Positions 27,832 through 36,450 of a DNA stretch of 55,528 nt are shown in pieces. This DNA comes from Limnohabitans sp. Rim8. GTDB taxonomy: Bacteria > Pseudomonadota > Gammaproteobacteria > Burkholderiales > Burkholderiaceae_C. Numbering within the stretch: position 1 is the stretch's first letter; each line of letters starts with the position of its first letter. The stretch spans positions 1-55,528 of the forward strand of contig NZ_CAMDLM010000028.1 in the NCBI RefSeq assembly GCF_945901735.1, written 5' to 3'. The notes beneath the pieces were generated by a model. It did no database searches. It saw nothing but the letters and a program-made list of their open reading frames with translations, and was not told where the DNA came from. The translations under genes were made by a program, and so were the position numbers.

Positions 27832-28058
27832 TGCACATTGACAAGGAAATTGACACCAGCGGGCTGAACTGCCCGTTGCCGATTTTGAAAGCCAAGAAGG
27901 CTTTGAATGAGATGGTCAGCGGCCAAGTGCTCAAGGTGATCGCCACCGACCCAGGTGCTTGGCGAGATTTCGAGGCTTTTGCCCGCCAGACGGGCAATGA
28001 GTTGGTGATGCAGGAAAAAACCGAAACCAGCTTTGTCTTTGGCCTCAAGCGCCGCTGA
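27828..28058 (+). CDS. TusA/SirA-like sulfurtransferase
   Basis: A 76-residue protein with the TusA signature GLNCPLPILKAKKALNEM, in which C15 would carry persulfide sulfur. The fold continues with GQVLKVIATDPGAWRDFEAF. TusA relays sulfur to tRNA thiolation or molybdopterin synthesis. Whether this paralogue is the main TusA is unknown. The start overlaps the Nudix stop; a second ATG follows directly at 27831. Placement with cysM gives the unit a sulfur theme. It converges on galU with six bases between stops. Confidence 0.9.
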   Translation: MMHIDKEIDTSGLNCPLPILKAKKALNEMVSGQVLKVIATDPGAWRDFEAFARQTGNELVMQEKTETSFVFGLKRR

Positions 28059-28064
28059 TTCTTT

Positions 28065-28943
28065 TTACAGGCTCAAACCCTTGAGGTACTCACGGAAAGA
28101 CGCGCCCACCTGCGGGTGCTGCAAAGCCAGCTCCACCGTGGCTTCCAAAAATCCTTCCTTGCTGCCGCAGTCGTAGCGCTTGCCTTCGTACTGGAAGGCA
28201 TAGACCGCTTCGCGTTGCATCAAGCGGGCAATCGCATCGGTCAGCTGGATTTCCCCCCCCACGCCCGTGGGCTGGTTGCGGATCTCGTCAAAAATGCCCG
28301 GCGTCAGGATGTAACGACCGGCCACGCCCATGCGTGAGGGGGCTTTGTCGGGGCTGGGTTTTTCCACAATTTGCTCGACGCGAATCAGCTGGCGACCCGC
28401 AGATTCACCGGCCACGATGCCGTAGCGCCTGACCTGATCGAGCGCTACTTCTTGCACGGCCAAGACCGACCGGCCTTGCTTGGTGTAAGCGTCAACCATC
28501 TGGGACAAGATGGACGGGCCTGCATTGACCATCAAATCGTCGGCCAGCAGCACTGCAAACGGCTCGTTGCCCACCAGCGGCTCGGCGCACAGCACGGCGT
28601 GGCCCAGGCCCAGCATGCGGTTTTGCCGCACATAAGCGCAAACCATGTCGTCGGGTTGCACCGAACGAACCAAGGCAAGCAACTCGTCTTTGTGTGCCGC
28701 TTCAAGTTCGCTCTCGAGCTCGTAAGCGGTGTCAAAGTGGTCCTCAATGGCCCGCTTGCTGCGCCCCGTGACAAAAATCATGTGCCGTACGCCTGCCGTG
28801 TAGGCTTCTTCCACCGCGTACTGAATCAGCGGCTTGTCCACGATCGGCAGCATCTCTTTGGGTGCGGCTTTGGTGGCGGGCAAAAAGCGGGTGCCCAGGC
28901 CCGCGACGGGGAACACGGCTTTGCGGATGACGTTGTGGCTCAT
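28065..28943 (-). CDS. galU: UTP-glucose-1-phosphate uridylyltransferase
   Basis: Makes UDP-glucose for surface polysaccharides and trehalose or galactose metabolism. The 292-residue protein starts [17 protein letters not shown], with [20 protein letters not shown] as the nucleotide-binding and catalytic signature. It also has [12 protein letters not shown] and LLADDLMV, which are characteristic of GalU. It is 26 bases after valS on the same strand and probably cotranscribed. Start 28943 is preferred over an ATG six codons earlier because of the AAGGA ahead of it. Confidence 0.96.
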   Translation of the reverse strand: MSHNVIRKAVFPVAGLGTRFLPATKAAPKEMLPIVDKPLIQYAVEEAYTAGVRHMIFVTGRSKRAIEDHFDTAYELESELEAAHKDELLALVRSVQPDDMVCAYVRQNRMLGLGHAVLCAEPLVGNEPFAVLLADDLMVNAGPSILSQMVDAYTKQGRSVLAVQEVALDQVRRYGIVAGESAGRQLIRVEQIVEKPSPDKAPSRMGVAGRYILTPGIFDEIRNQPTGVGGEIQLTDAIARLMQREAVYAFQYEGKRYDCGSKEGFLEATVELALQHPQVGASFREYLKGLSL

Positions 28944-28969
28944 GGTCGGTTCCTTGTCCAAGTGGGGTT

Positions 28970-31900
28970 TCAGCCCAGGCGTTGCAGTTGCTGGCGGATT
29001 TTGTCGAGCGTGTCACCGAAGTCGGCGACGCGTTTCTTGGCTTCGTCGATCACCGCTGGTGGCGCTTTGGCCACAAAGGCTTCGTTGCCGAGCTTGGCGT
29101 TGGCCTTGGTGATTTCGCCTTCAAGGCGAGCGGCTTCTTTGGTCAGGCGAATTTTTTCTGCGGCGGCATCGACTTCGATGAACAGGCACAGGCGCGCTTC
29201 GCCCACCACGGCCACGGGGGCGGCTTGGGCTGCGGCCACCCACTCGGCTTCGGTGTCAAACACTTTGACTTCGCTCAGTTTGGCCAGTGACTGCAAGACC
29301 GGCGCGGCGCCTTGCATGAAGGCGGTGTCGCCCAGCACGTACAGGGGCATGCGGGTAGCGGGCGAGACGTTCATCTCACCGCGCAGGTTGCGGCAGGCGT
29401 CCACCAGTGTCTTGAGTTTGGCCACATGGGCCTCGGCGGCTTCGTCGATGCGATCGGGTTGGCCCACGGGGTAGGCCGCGATGCTGACCGACTCACCTGG
29501 AAGACCTGCGACCACCGACACTTTTTGCCAGAGCTCTTCGGTGATGAAAGGGATGATGGGGTGCGCCAAACGCATGATGGTCTCGAGTGTGCGGATCAGG
29601 GTGCGGCGAGTGGCGCGTTGCTGCGCCTCGTTGCCGGTGTTGATCTGCACCTTGGCGATTTCGAGGTACCAGTCGCAAAACTCGTTCCACACAAAGTCGT
29701 AGATCGTGTTGGCCACGTTGTCCAAGCGGTACTCGGCAAAACCTTTGGCTACTTCGGCTTCGACGCGCTGCAGTTGCGAGCTGATCCAGCGGTCGGCTTG
29801 GCTGAAGTCCATGTAGCCGTGCGCCGGGCCACCGGGTTGGCATTCTTCTTTGGTGTGCTTTTTCAAACCGCAGTCTTGGCCTTCGCAGTTCATCAGCACG
29901 AAGCGGGTGGCGTTCCACAGCTTGTTGCAGAAGTTGCGGTAGCCTTCGCAGCGCTTGGAGTCAAAGTTGATGCTGCGGCCCAGGCTGGCCAGCGCCGCAA
30001 AGGTGAAGCGCAGGGCATCCGCGCCATAGGCCGGAATGCCTTCGGGGAATTCTTTTTCAGTTTGCTTGCGCACCTTCGGTGCGGTCTCCGGCTTGCGCAA
30101 GCCTTGGGTGCGTTTGTCCAGCAGGGGTTCGAGCGTGATGCCATCGATCAAATCGACGGGGTCCAGCACGTTGCCCTCGGACTTGCTCATCTTTTTGCCT
30201 TGGGCGTCGAGCACCAGGCCATGGATGTAGACGTGTTTGAAGGGCACTTTGCCGGTGAAGTGGGTGGTCATCATGATCATCCGGGCGACCCAGAAGAAGA
30301 TGATGTCGTAGCCTGTCACGAGGACGCTGCTGGGGAGGTAGAGGTCGTAGTCGCTTTGGCTGTTGTTGGCTTTGGCGTTGGCGTTCTCCCCGTCGTTGCC
30401 CCAACCCATGGTGCTGAAGGGAACCAGCGCGCTGGAGTACCAGGTGTCGAGCACGTCGTCGTCACGCCTCAGGGTCTTACCCGGCGCTTGGGCTTGCGCT
30501 TCTTCTTCGTTGCGCGCCACATAGACTTTGCCGTCTTCGTCGTACCAAGCGGGAATCTGGTGGCCCCACCACAGCTGGCGACTGATGCACCAGTCCTGGA
30601 TGTTGTTCATCCACTGGTTGTAGGTGTTGACCCAGTTCTCGGGCACAAAGCGCACTTCGCCGGTTTGCACCGCGTCGATGGCTTTTTGCGCAATGCTTTT
30701 TCCGGTGGCGTCGCCTTGACCGACTTGGTTCATGGCCACGAACCACTGGTCGGTCAGCATGGGCTCGATCACCTGGCCGGTGCGGGCGCAACGGGGCACC
30801 ATGAGCTTGTGTTTCTTCACCTCGACCAAAGCGCCTGCGGCTTCCAGGTCGGTCACCACGGCTTTGCGGGCCACAAAGCGGTCCATGCCGCGGTATTTCT
30901 CGGGCGCGTTGCTGTTGATCGTTGCATCGAGGTTGAGCACGCAAATCAGGTCCAGCTTGTGGCGCTGGCCGACTTGGTAGTCGTTGGTGTCGTGCGCGGG
31001 TGTGACCTTGACCACGCCGGTGCCGAAGGCTTTGTCCACGTAATCGTCGGCAATCACCGGGATGGTGCGACCGCACAAAGGCAGGTTGACCTGTTTGCCA
31101 ATCAGGGCGCTGTAACGTTCGTCTTCAGGGTGCACCATCACGGCCACGTCGCCCAGCAGGGTTTCGGGCCGGGTGGTGGCCACGGTCACGCTGCCACTGC
31201 CATCGGCCAGGTCATAGCGGATGTGCCACATCGAGCCTTCTTCTTCCTCGCTCTCGACTTCCAGGTCAGACACCGCGCTCATCAGCACTGGGTCCCAGTT
31301 GACCAAGCGTTTGCCACGGTAGATCAGGCCTTGCTCGTACAGCTGCACAAAAGTTTCGGTCACGGTTTTGGACAGCTTGGGGTCCATCGTGAAGTATTCG
31401 CGGCTCCAGTCCACGCTGTCACCCATGCGGCGCATCTGGCTGGTGATGGTGCTGCCGGACTCTTCTTTCCATTCCCAGACCTTGCTCACAAAGTTCTTGC
31501 GTGCTTCGGCAGGTGTGGGGCCCATGTCGTGGCGGCTGATGCCTTGGGCCTGCAGCTGGCGCTCCACCACGATCTGCGTGGCAATGCCGGCGTGGTCGGT
31601 GCCTGGAATCCAGGCGGTGTTGAACCCTGACATGCGGTGGTAGCGGGTCAACGAGTCCATGATGGTCTGATTGAAGGCATGGCCCATGTGAAGGGTGCCG
31701 GTCACGTTGGGCGGCGGCAGCTGGATGGCAAAGGCCGGCGCTTGCGCCGCAGGTGCACCCGTGCCCCGGAAACCGGCCACGCCGTAGCCGCGTTTTTCCC
31801 ATTCGGGGCCCCAATGGGCTTCCAGGGCGGCGGGTTCGAACGATTTGGACAGGCTGTTCAAGCCGGGTTGTTCGACGGGGACGGCGGGGGCGATGCTCAT
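28970..31900 (-). CDS. valS: Valyl-tRNA synthetase
   Basis: Class I synthetase charging tRNA-Val, with an editing domain, 976 residues. The HIGH-type motif is in [18 protein letters not shown], and KMSKS in [16 protein letters not shown]-terminal coiled-coil arm (from about [16 protein letters not shown] to the end) is typical of ValRS. The start [13 protein letters not shown] is chosen; longer in-frame starts add sequence not found in the family. It faces rubrerythrin across a 325-base region. Confidence 0.98.
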   Translation of the reverse strand: MSIAPAVPVEQPGLNSLSKSFEPAALEAHWGPEWEKRGYGVAGFRGTGAPAAQAPAFAIQLPPPNVTGTLHMGHAFNQTIMDSLTRYHRMSGFNTAWIPGTDHAGIATQIVVERQLQAQGISRHDMGPTPAEARKNFVSKVWEWKEESGSTITSQMRRMGDSVDWSREYFTMDPKLSKTVTETFVQLYEQGLIYRGKRLVNWDPVLMSAVSDLEVESEEEEGSMWHIRYDLADGSGSVTVATTRPETLLGDVAVMVHPEDERYSALIGKQVNLPLCGRTIPVIADDYVDKAFGTGVVKVTPAHDTNDYQVGQRHKLDLICVLNLDATINSNAPEKYRGMDRFVARKAVVTDLEAAGALVEVKKHKLMVPRCARTGQVIEPMLTDQWFVAMNQVGQGDATGKSIAQKAIDAVQTGEVRFVPENWVNTYNQWMNNIQDWCISRQLWWGHQIPAWYDEDGKVYVARNEEEAQAQAPGKTLRRDDDVLDTWYSSALVPFSTMGWGNDGENANAKANNSQSDYDLYLPSSVLVTGYDIIFFWVARMIMMTTHFTGKVPFKHVYIHGLVLDAQGKKMSKSEGNVLDPVDLIDGITLEPLLDKRTQGLRKPETAPKVRKQTEKEFPEGIPAYGADALRFTFAALASLGRSINFDSKRCEGYRNFCNKLWNATRFVLMNCEGQDCGLKKHTKEECQPGGPAHGYMDFSQADRWISSQLQRVEAEVAKGFAEYRLDNVANTIYDFVWNEFCDWYLEIAKVQINTGNEAQQRATRRTLIRTLETIMRLAHPIIPFITEELWQKVSVVAGLPGESVSIAAYPVGQPDRIDEAAEAHVAKLKTLVDACRNLRGEMNVSPATRMPLYVLGDTAFMQGAAPVLQSLAKLSEVKVFDTEAEWVAAAQAAPVAVVGEARLCLFIEVDAAAEKIRLTKEAARLEGEITKANAKLGNEAFVAKAPPAVIDEAKKRVADFGDTLDKIRQQLQRLG

Positions 31901-32225
31901 GGCGGACTTTGCAAAATGAAAACGGCAGCTCAGCAGATGCCGCGTGGGGCCTTGTTTGGCCCAAAGCGCTGATTTTACCCAGCCCTTCAAGCCTTATTTG
32001 TATCTGGCAGCCCGGTTTTCGGGATTGTCACCCGTGGGCGCTCTCGCAGAAAGACAGGGCATGCCTGATTAGCAGATATTTATCAAACAAGTCATTCAAT
32101 AGCATTGGCCAATCAATGCCATTGCATCAATCTATTGGGCAGACTGGGTGGTACAGAGTTAACCTACGCCGTCTCTGGCGATTTTGCCAGGGCAACCTCA
32201 CGTTTAACCCCACTAGGAGATATCC
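31901..32225. other. Divergent valS / rubrerythrin regulatory region
   Basis: 325 bases without a gene. The valS-proximal half holds short GC hairpins only. The rubrerythrin-proximal part is A+T-richer and carries the OxyR-like array at 32099-32135. A leader hairpin CTGGC...GCCAG (about 32175-32190) and AGGAGA seven bases before the rubrerythrin ATG follow. Confidence 0.7.
32099..32135 (+). promoter_or_regulatory. Candidate OxyR-like operator upstream of rubrerythrin
   Basis: Four tetranucleotides are separated by exactly seven bases each: ATAG (32099-32102), CAAT (32110-32113), ATTG (32121-32124) and CTAT (32132-32135). The outer pair and the inner pair are each inverted complements. The OxyR consensus is ATAG-N7-CTAT-N7-ATAG-N7-CTAT, so both outer elements are exact. 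The inner ones match the geometry but only partly the sequence. Position, 91 bases before a peroxide-detoxifying gene, fits. No oxyR gene is in the window. Confidence 0.55.
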
Positions 32226-32648
32226 ATGGCAGCACTCAAAGGCTCGCGCACGGAACAATGCCTGAAAGACGCCTTCGCAGGCGAATCACAGGCCAACCGT
32301 CGCTATTTGTACTTCGCGAACAAAGCTGACGTTGAAGGTCAGAACGACGTGGCAGCCCTGTTCCGTTCCACCGCTGAAGGTGAGACAGGTCACGCCCACG
32401 GTCACCTGGAGTTCTTGGAGCAATCCGGCGACCCAGCCACCGGCATGCCCATCGGCCCGACACGCGACAACCTGGCTTCGGCTGTGGCTGGCGAAACCCA
32501 CGAGTACACCGACATGTACCCTGGCATGGCCAAAACCGCCCGCGAAGAAGGTTTCGACGAAGTCGCTGACTGGTTCGAGACTCTGGCCAAGGCTGAGCGT
32601 TCACACGCCAACCGCTTTCAGAAAGCTTTGAACGAAATGGTGGATTGA
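32226..32648 (+). CDS. Rubrerythrin (ferritin-like di-iron domain only)
   Basis: A 140-residue ferritin-like four-helix protein. Expected di-iron ligands are E20, E53, H56, E90, E93, E124 and H127, in the motifs [24 protein letters not shown] and AERSHANR. The C-terminal rubredoxin domain of classical rubrerythrin is absent and only one Cys exists, so electrons must come from a separate donor. Rubrerythrins reduce hydrogen peroxide. AGGAGA precedes the start at good spacing. A terminator separates it from the Fe-S protein gene downstream, which is a plausible donor by context. Confidence 0.94.
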   Translation: MAALKGSRTEQCLKDAFAGESQANRRYLYFANKADVEGQNDVAALFRSTAEGETGHAHGHLEFLEQSGDPATGMPIGPTRDNLASAVAGETHEYTDMYPGMAKTAREEGFDEVADWFETLAKAERSHANRFQKALNEMVD

Positions 32649-32666
32649 TTCCCCCCGTTTCTTCAG

Positions 32667-32698
32667 CCCGCTGCGCTGAAAGGTGCAGCGGGTTTTTC
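32667..32698 (+). terminator. Intrinsic terminator between rubrerythrin and the Fe-S protein
   Basis: CCCGCTGC (32667-32674) pairs with GCAGCGGG (32685-32692) and TTTTT follows at once. It sits 18 bases after the rubrerythrin stop and 61 bases before the next start, so it would partly or fully end transcripts of the first gene. Confidence 0.82.
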
Positions 32699-32758
32699 TC
32701 AGGGCTCTGGCTGCAGAGTCTTCAGAAAAACCCGACAAAATTCCCTATGGAGCACCAC

Positions 32759-34108
32759 ATGGCCAAAGAAGGCAACCTCGAAGCCCCCACCCGGCACGCG
32801 CTGGCTTGGGAGACCCCGGACTTCTACAACGAAGAAAAGTGCTTTGACGAACTCGAGCGCATTTTTGACATCTGCCACGGTTGCCGTCGCTGCGTGAGCT
32901 TGTGTGGCTCTTTCCCTACCTTGTTTGACCTGGTGGACGAGAGCAGCACCATGGAAGTTGATGGTGTGGACAAGAAGGATTACTGGAAAGTGGTGGACCA
33001 GTGCTTCATGTGCGACCTGTGCTACATGACCAAGTGCCCCTACACGCCACCGCACGAGTGGAACCTAGACTTCCCGCACACCATGTTGCGCGCCAAAGCC
33101 ATCAAGTTCAAAAAAGGCGAAGTGGGCGCGGCCGAAAAGTTTTTGGCCTCCACCGACACCCATGGCTCTTTTGCGGGCATCCCGATCGTGGTGCAAGCCA
33201 TCAATGCCATCAACAAAACCGAAGTGGCGCGCAGCGTCATGGAAAGCGTGGCGGGCGTGGACAAAAACGCCTGGCTGCCTTCTTTGGCCACAAAAAAATT
33301 CCGTTCCAGTGCCCCTGATGCCCAGTCGGTCAACGTGGTGGATGGCGAGAAAACACCGGGCAAAGTGGCGATCTATTCCACTTGCTACATCAACTACAAC
33401 GAGCCCGGCATCGGTCACGACTTGTTGAAGATTCTCGACCACAACGCCATTCCGTACGTGCTGGTCGAGAAAGAAAAATGCTGCGGCATGCCCAAGCTGG
33501 AGTTGGGCGATCTGGACTCGGTCAAGGACTCCAAAGAAGCCAATATCCCGGTGCTTGCCAAGTACGCCAAAGACGGCTTTGCCATCATGGCGGCGGTGCC
33601 CAGCTGCGCGCTCATGTTCAAGCAAGAGATTCCATTGATGTTCCCGGACTGCGCCGACACCCAATTGGTCAAAGACGCCATGTGGGACCCGTTTGAATAC
33701 TTCATGGCCCGCAAGCGCGACGGCTTGCTCAAGACCGAATTCCCACAAAAACTGGGCAATGTGAGTTACCAAATCCCTTGCCACGGACGGGTGCAAAACA
33801 TCGGCAAGAAAACTGAGGAAATGCTCAAGATGATCCCGGACACCCAGATCAACACCATAGAGCGCTGCTCGGGCCACGCTGGCACCTATGGCGTGAAAAA
33901 AGGCTCACACGAGATGGCCATGAAGATCGGTAAACCGGTGTTCAAGGCCATGGCCACCATGAAAGATGGCTCCAAGCCCGACTTCATCAGCTCCGACTGC
34001 CCGCTGGGCGGCCACCACATTGCCCAAGGCTTTGAGGTCAATGGCCTGGGCGCTCCAGAATTGAATCACCCCTTGACCTTGGTGCGCAAAGCCTACGGTC
34101 TGAAATAA
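32759..34108 (+). CDS. GlpC/HdrD-like iron-sulfur oxidoreductase
   Basis: A 449-residue soluble Fe-S protein. N-terminal cluster motifs are C39-x2-C42-x2-C45-x3-C49 (CHGCRRCVSLC) and C82-x2-C85-x2-C88-x4-C93 (CFMCDLCYMTKC). These would hold two [4Fe-4S] clusters. Two CCG-type domains follow: VEKEKCCGMPKLELGD is canonical, while the second reads ERCSGHAGTYG, with Cys-Ser-Gly. The organisation resembles GlpC and heterodisulfide reductase HdrD/TtuA-type subunits. The start at 32759 is preceded by GGAG. DUF3501 follows after 11 bases. Likely passes electrons to or from rubrerythrin; this is inference from clustering. Confidence 0.9.
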   Translation: MAKEGNLEAPTRHALAWETPDFYNEEKCFDELERIFDICHGCRRCVSLCGSFPTLFDLVDESSTMEVDGVDKKDYWKVVDQCFMCDLCYMTKCPYTPPHEWNLDFPHTMLRAKAIKFKKGEVGAAEKFLASTDTHGSFAGIPIVVQAINAINKTEVARSVMESVAGVDKNAWLPSLATKKFRSSAPDAQSVNVVDGEKTPGKVAIYSTCYINYNEPGIGHDLLKILDHNAIPYVLVEKEKCCGMPKLELGDLDSVKDSKEANIPVLAKYAKDGFAIMAAVPSCALMFKQEIPLMFPDCADTQLVKDAMWDPFEYFMARKRDGLLKTEFPQKLGNVSYQIPCHGRVQNIGKKTEEMLKMIPDTQINTIERCSGHAGTYGVKKGSHEMAMKIGKPVFKAMATMKDGSKPDFISSDCPLGGHHIAQGFEVNGLGAPELNHPLTLVRKAYGLK

Positions 34109-34119
34109 GGAACACTGCC

Positions 34120-34710
34120 ATGCAACTGACCGGAAAAATCACACCCGAGACCTTGATGTCTTTGGAGGCTTACACCAAGTGGCGCAAAGTCCACAAACCC
34201 GAGGTGATCGCTCACCGCAAACTGCGCAGCGTGCGGCTGGGCGAGCACATCAACATGCAGTTCGAGAGCGAAACCACCATCCGCTACCAGATTCAGGAAA
34301 TGCTGCGCATTGAAAAAGTTTTCGAAGAAGAGGGCATCCTGCAAGAGATCGAGGCCTATGCCCCGCTGGTGCCAGACGGCACCAACTGGAAGGCCACCAT
34401 GATGATCGAGTACACCGACATCAACGAACGCAAGCGCGAGCTGGCCAAGCTGATCGGTGTGGAAGACCGCATGTTTGTCGAGGTGGAAGGTCATGGGCGC
34501 GTCTATGCGATTGCCGACGAAGACTTGGACCGCGAGACCGATGAAAAAACCTCTGCGGTGCACTTTGTGCGCTTCGAACTGAGGCCTGACATGTCGGCTG
34601 CGGTCAAGGCCGGTGCTGGCGTCAAGATGGGCTGTGACCACACACACTACCCCTCTCACATCGATGTTTCCCCAGACACACTGGCCAGCTTGGCAGGTGA
34701 CTTGAAGTAA
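34120..34710 (+). CDS. DUF3501 family protein
   Basis: A 196-residue soluble protein, MQLTGKITPETLMSLEAYTK at the start, belonging to DUF3501. Recognisable stretches are HRKLRSVRLGEHINMQFES, TIRYQIQEMLRIEKVFEE and the C-terminal VKMGCDHTHYP. The latter has Cys and two His residues that could bind metal. The family is consistently found beside this type of Fe-S protein and rubrerythrin (family knowledge, unsearched here). Function unknown. It is cotranscribed with the Fe-S gene and followed by a terminator. Confidence 0.87.
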   Translation: MQLTGKITPETLMSLEAYTKWRKVHKPEVIAHRKLRSVRLGEHINMQFESETTIRYQIQEMLRIEKVFEEEGILQEIEAYAPLVPDGTNWKATMMIEYTDINERKRELAKLIGVEDRMFVEVEGHGRVYAIADEDLDRETDEKTSAVHFVRFELRPDMSAAVKAGAGVKMGCDHTHYPSHIDVSPDTLASLAGDLK

Positions 34711-34734
34711 TTCTCGCAGTCCGTTCTGGCTTGA

Positions 34735-34769
34735 CCCTGCTGTGGCCTCTGCGCTGCTGCAGGGTTTTT
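34735..34769 (+). terminator. Terminator after DUF3501
   Basis: CCCTGC (34735-34740) pairs with GCAGGG (34759-34764), followed by TTTTT. Additional pairing inside the loop (GGCC/GCGC region) is weak. It lies between convergent DUF3501 and yciO-like genes. Confidence 0.75.
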
Positions 34770-34849
34770 GTTTCTGGGATCAGTGACCGCTGTTCAGGCC
34801 TTTGGCGGTGCGCGGCAGGGTCCGTGTGGGCGCTGCCTGTTGCGCCAAG

Positions 34850-35473
34850 TCAAAGGCCCAGCAGTGCCGGGTCCCCTTGACCGAGCCTCAGCACTTCGGG
34901 TTCGTCGCCGGTGATGTCGATGACGGTGGTGGGCTCCAAAGAGCAGGCCCCAGCATCGATGACCGCACCCACTTGGTGTTCCAGCCGTTTTCGTATTTCT
35001 TCTGGGTCGTTCAGCGGCAGCGCTTCGCCGGGCATGATGAGTGTGGCGGCCAAAAGCGGCGCGCCGTGCAGGGACAGCAGTTCCTGCAGCACTTTGTGCT
35101 CGGGCACTCTCAGGCCGATGGTTTTGCGTTGCGGGTGGCTCAACCGGCGCGGCACTTCCTTGGTGGCTTCCAAAATGAAGGTGAAAGGCCCAGGAGTAGC
35201 TTGTTTGATGGCCCGAAACTGCCGGTTGTCCACCCGCGCATAGTTGGCCAACTCGCTCAGGTCGCGGCACAGCAGCGTCAGGTGGTGTTTCTCGTCCACA
35301 GCGCGGATGCGGCGCAATTGGTCGGCAGCGGTTTTATCGTCCAGGTGGCAGACCAAGGCGTAACTGGAGTCGGTGGGCACGGCCAGCACACTGCCTTGGT
35401 TGAGCAGTTGCACGGCTTGCTTGAGCAAACGCGCTTGCGGGTTGTCGGGGTGAACGCTGAAAAACTGGGCCAT
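34850..35473 (-). CDS. YciO-like Sua5/YrdC family protein
   Basis: A 207-residue protein of the YrdC/YciO fold that binds double-stranded RNA and, in TsaC, makes threonylcarbamoyl-AMP. Core motifs include SVLAVPTDSSYALVCHLDD, the basic patch KHHLTLLCRDLSEL and TPGPFTFILEATKEVPRR. KTIGLRVPEH and GAPLLAATLIMPGE follow. The sequence and the neighbouring PHP phosphatase fit YciO rather than the essential TsaC. It appears to be the third gene of PHP-EamA-yciO on the minus strand. Confidence 0.88.
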   Translation of the reverse strand: MAQFFSVHPDNPQARLLKQAVQLLNQGSVLAVPTDSSYALVCHLDDKTAADQLRRIRAVDEKHHLTLLCRDLSELANYARVDNRQFRAIKQATPGPFTFILEATKEVPRRLSHPQRKTIGLRVPEHKVLQELLSLHGAPLLAATLIMPGEALPLNDPEEIRKRLEHQVGAVIDAGACSLEPTTVIDITGDEPEVLRLGQGDPALLGL

Positions 35474-35553
35474 GGGTCACGACAGTCAAGGGTCGGTAAT
35501 GAGCAGTATGCGATACAGAAGAGGCCAAAACCCCGCAATGCAAGAGCGAAGAC

Positions 35554-36450
35554 TCAGGATTGTGCTGCCTGGATGGCGACGCGGTTCTCTCGCAGCGTGA
35601 GCCAAGCCCCCAAAGCCCCACACAGTGCGACCAGGCCCATGCCTGCAAAAGTCCATTGGTCGGGCAGGTGGTTAAACACCACCCAGCCGCCCAGCACGGC
35701 AAAACCAATCTGGCTGTACATGTAGGGCGTGAGGGTGGCTGCCGGGGCGCGGCCGTAGGCCAGAATCAACAGAAAGTGCCCAATCGAGGCGAGCAGGCCC
35801 ATCAAGAGCAATTGGAGCCAGACGGTCCAGTCGCTGGGCATTTCCCAGACAAAAGGCAGCATGAGGGTGGCCAAGGCCGTGCCGATCCAGCCGGTGTAAA
35901 AGTGGGTGGTGATGGGGTCTTCGGTTTTGGACATTTTGCTGGTCAGCAGCTGAAATGCAGAGTTGGTACCTACCAACATCAGGGGCAAGAGCACAGTCCA
36001 GTCAAAATGCTGGCTGCCGGGACGGATGATGATCAGAGTGCCGATGAAGCCGCCCAGCACCAGCAACCAGCGCAGCGGGCGAATTCTTTCTTTGAGCATC
36101 CAGGCCGCCAGCAAGGTGATGACCAAGGGAGCCAGCAGCGTGATGGCGGTGAATTCGCCCACAGGCATGTACTTGAGGCTCAAAAAGGCCAGGATGCTGC
36201 AGGCAAACAGCAGCAGGCCTCGCGCCAATTGAAAGCGCGGGTGCTGGGTGCGCAAGATTTGGCGGCCACGACCTGGCAAGACGACAACCGTAGTGATGAC
36301 GGCCTGAATGGCGTAGCGAAACCACAGCGCTACCAGCACCGACAGGCCCGCGCTGACATGCCGGGTGGTGGTGTCCAGCGTGGCAAAGCACGCGGTGGCC
36401 AGAACGGCAAAACCGATGCCGTGCAGCGCAGTGGCCTTGACCGAATTCAC
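35554..36450 (-). CDS. EamA/DMT-family transporter
   Basis: Inner-membrane protein of 298 residues with ten predicted hydrophobic segments arranged as two EamA repeats. The first runs from MNSVKATALHGIGFAVL, the second from about FDWTVLLPLMLVGTNSAF. Substrate unknown; the superfamily exports metabolites. The start is a GTG that overlaps the stop of the PHP gene (GTGA), implying translational coupling. The insertion of a transporter between PHP and YciO genes is discussed as a finding. Confidence 0.9.
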   Translation of the reverse strand: MNSVKATALHGIGFAVLATACFATLDTTTRHVSAGLSVLVALWFRYAIQAVITTVVVLPGRGRQILRTQHPRFQLARGLLLFACSILAFLSLKYMPVGEFTAITLLAPLVITLLAAWMLKERIRPLRWLLVLGGFIGTLIIIRPGSQHFDWTVLLPLMLVGTNSAFQLLTSKMSKTEDPITTHFYTGWIGTALATLMLPFVWEMPSDWTVWLQLLLMGLLASIGHFLLILAYGRAPAATLTPYMYSQIGFAVLGGWVVFNHLPDQWTFAGMGLVALCGALGAWLTLRENRVAIQAAQS

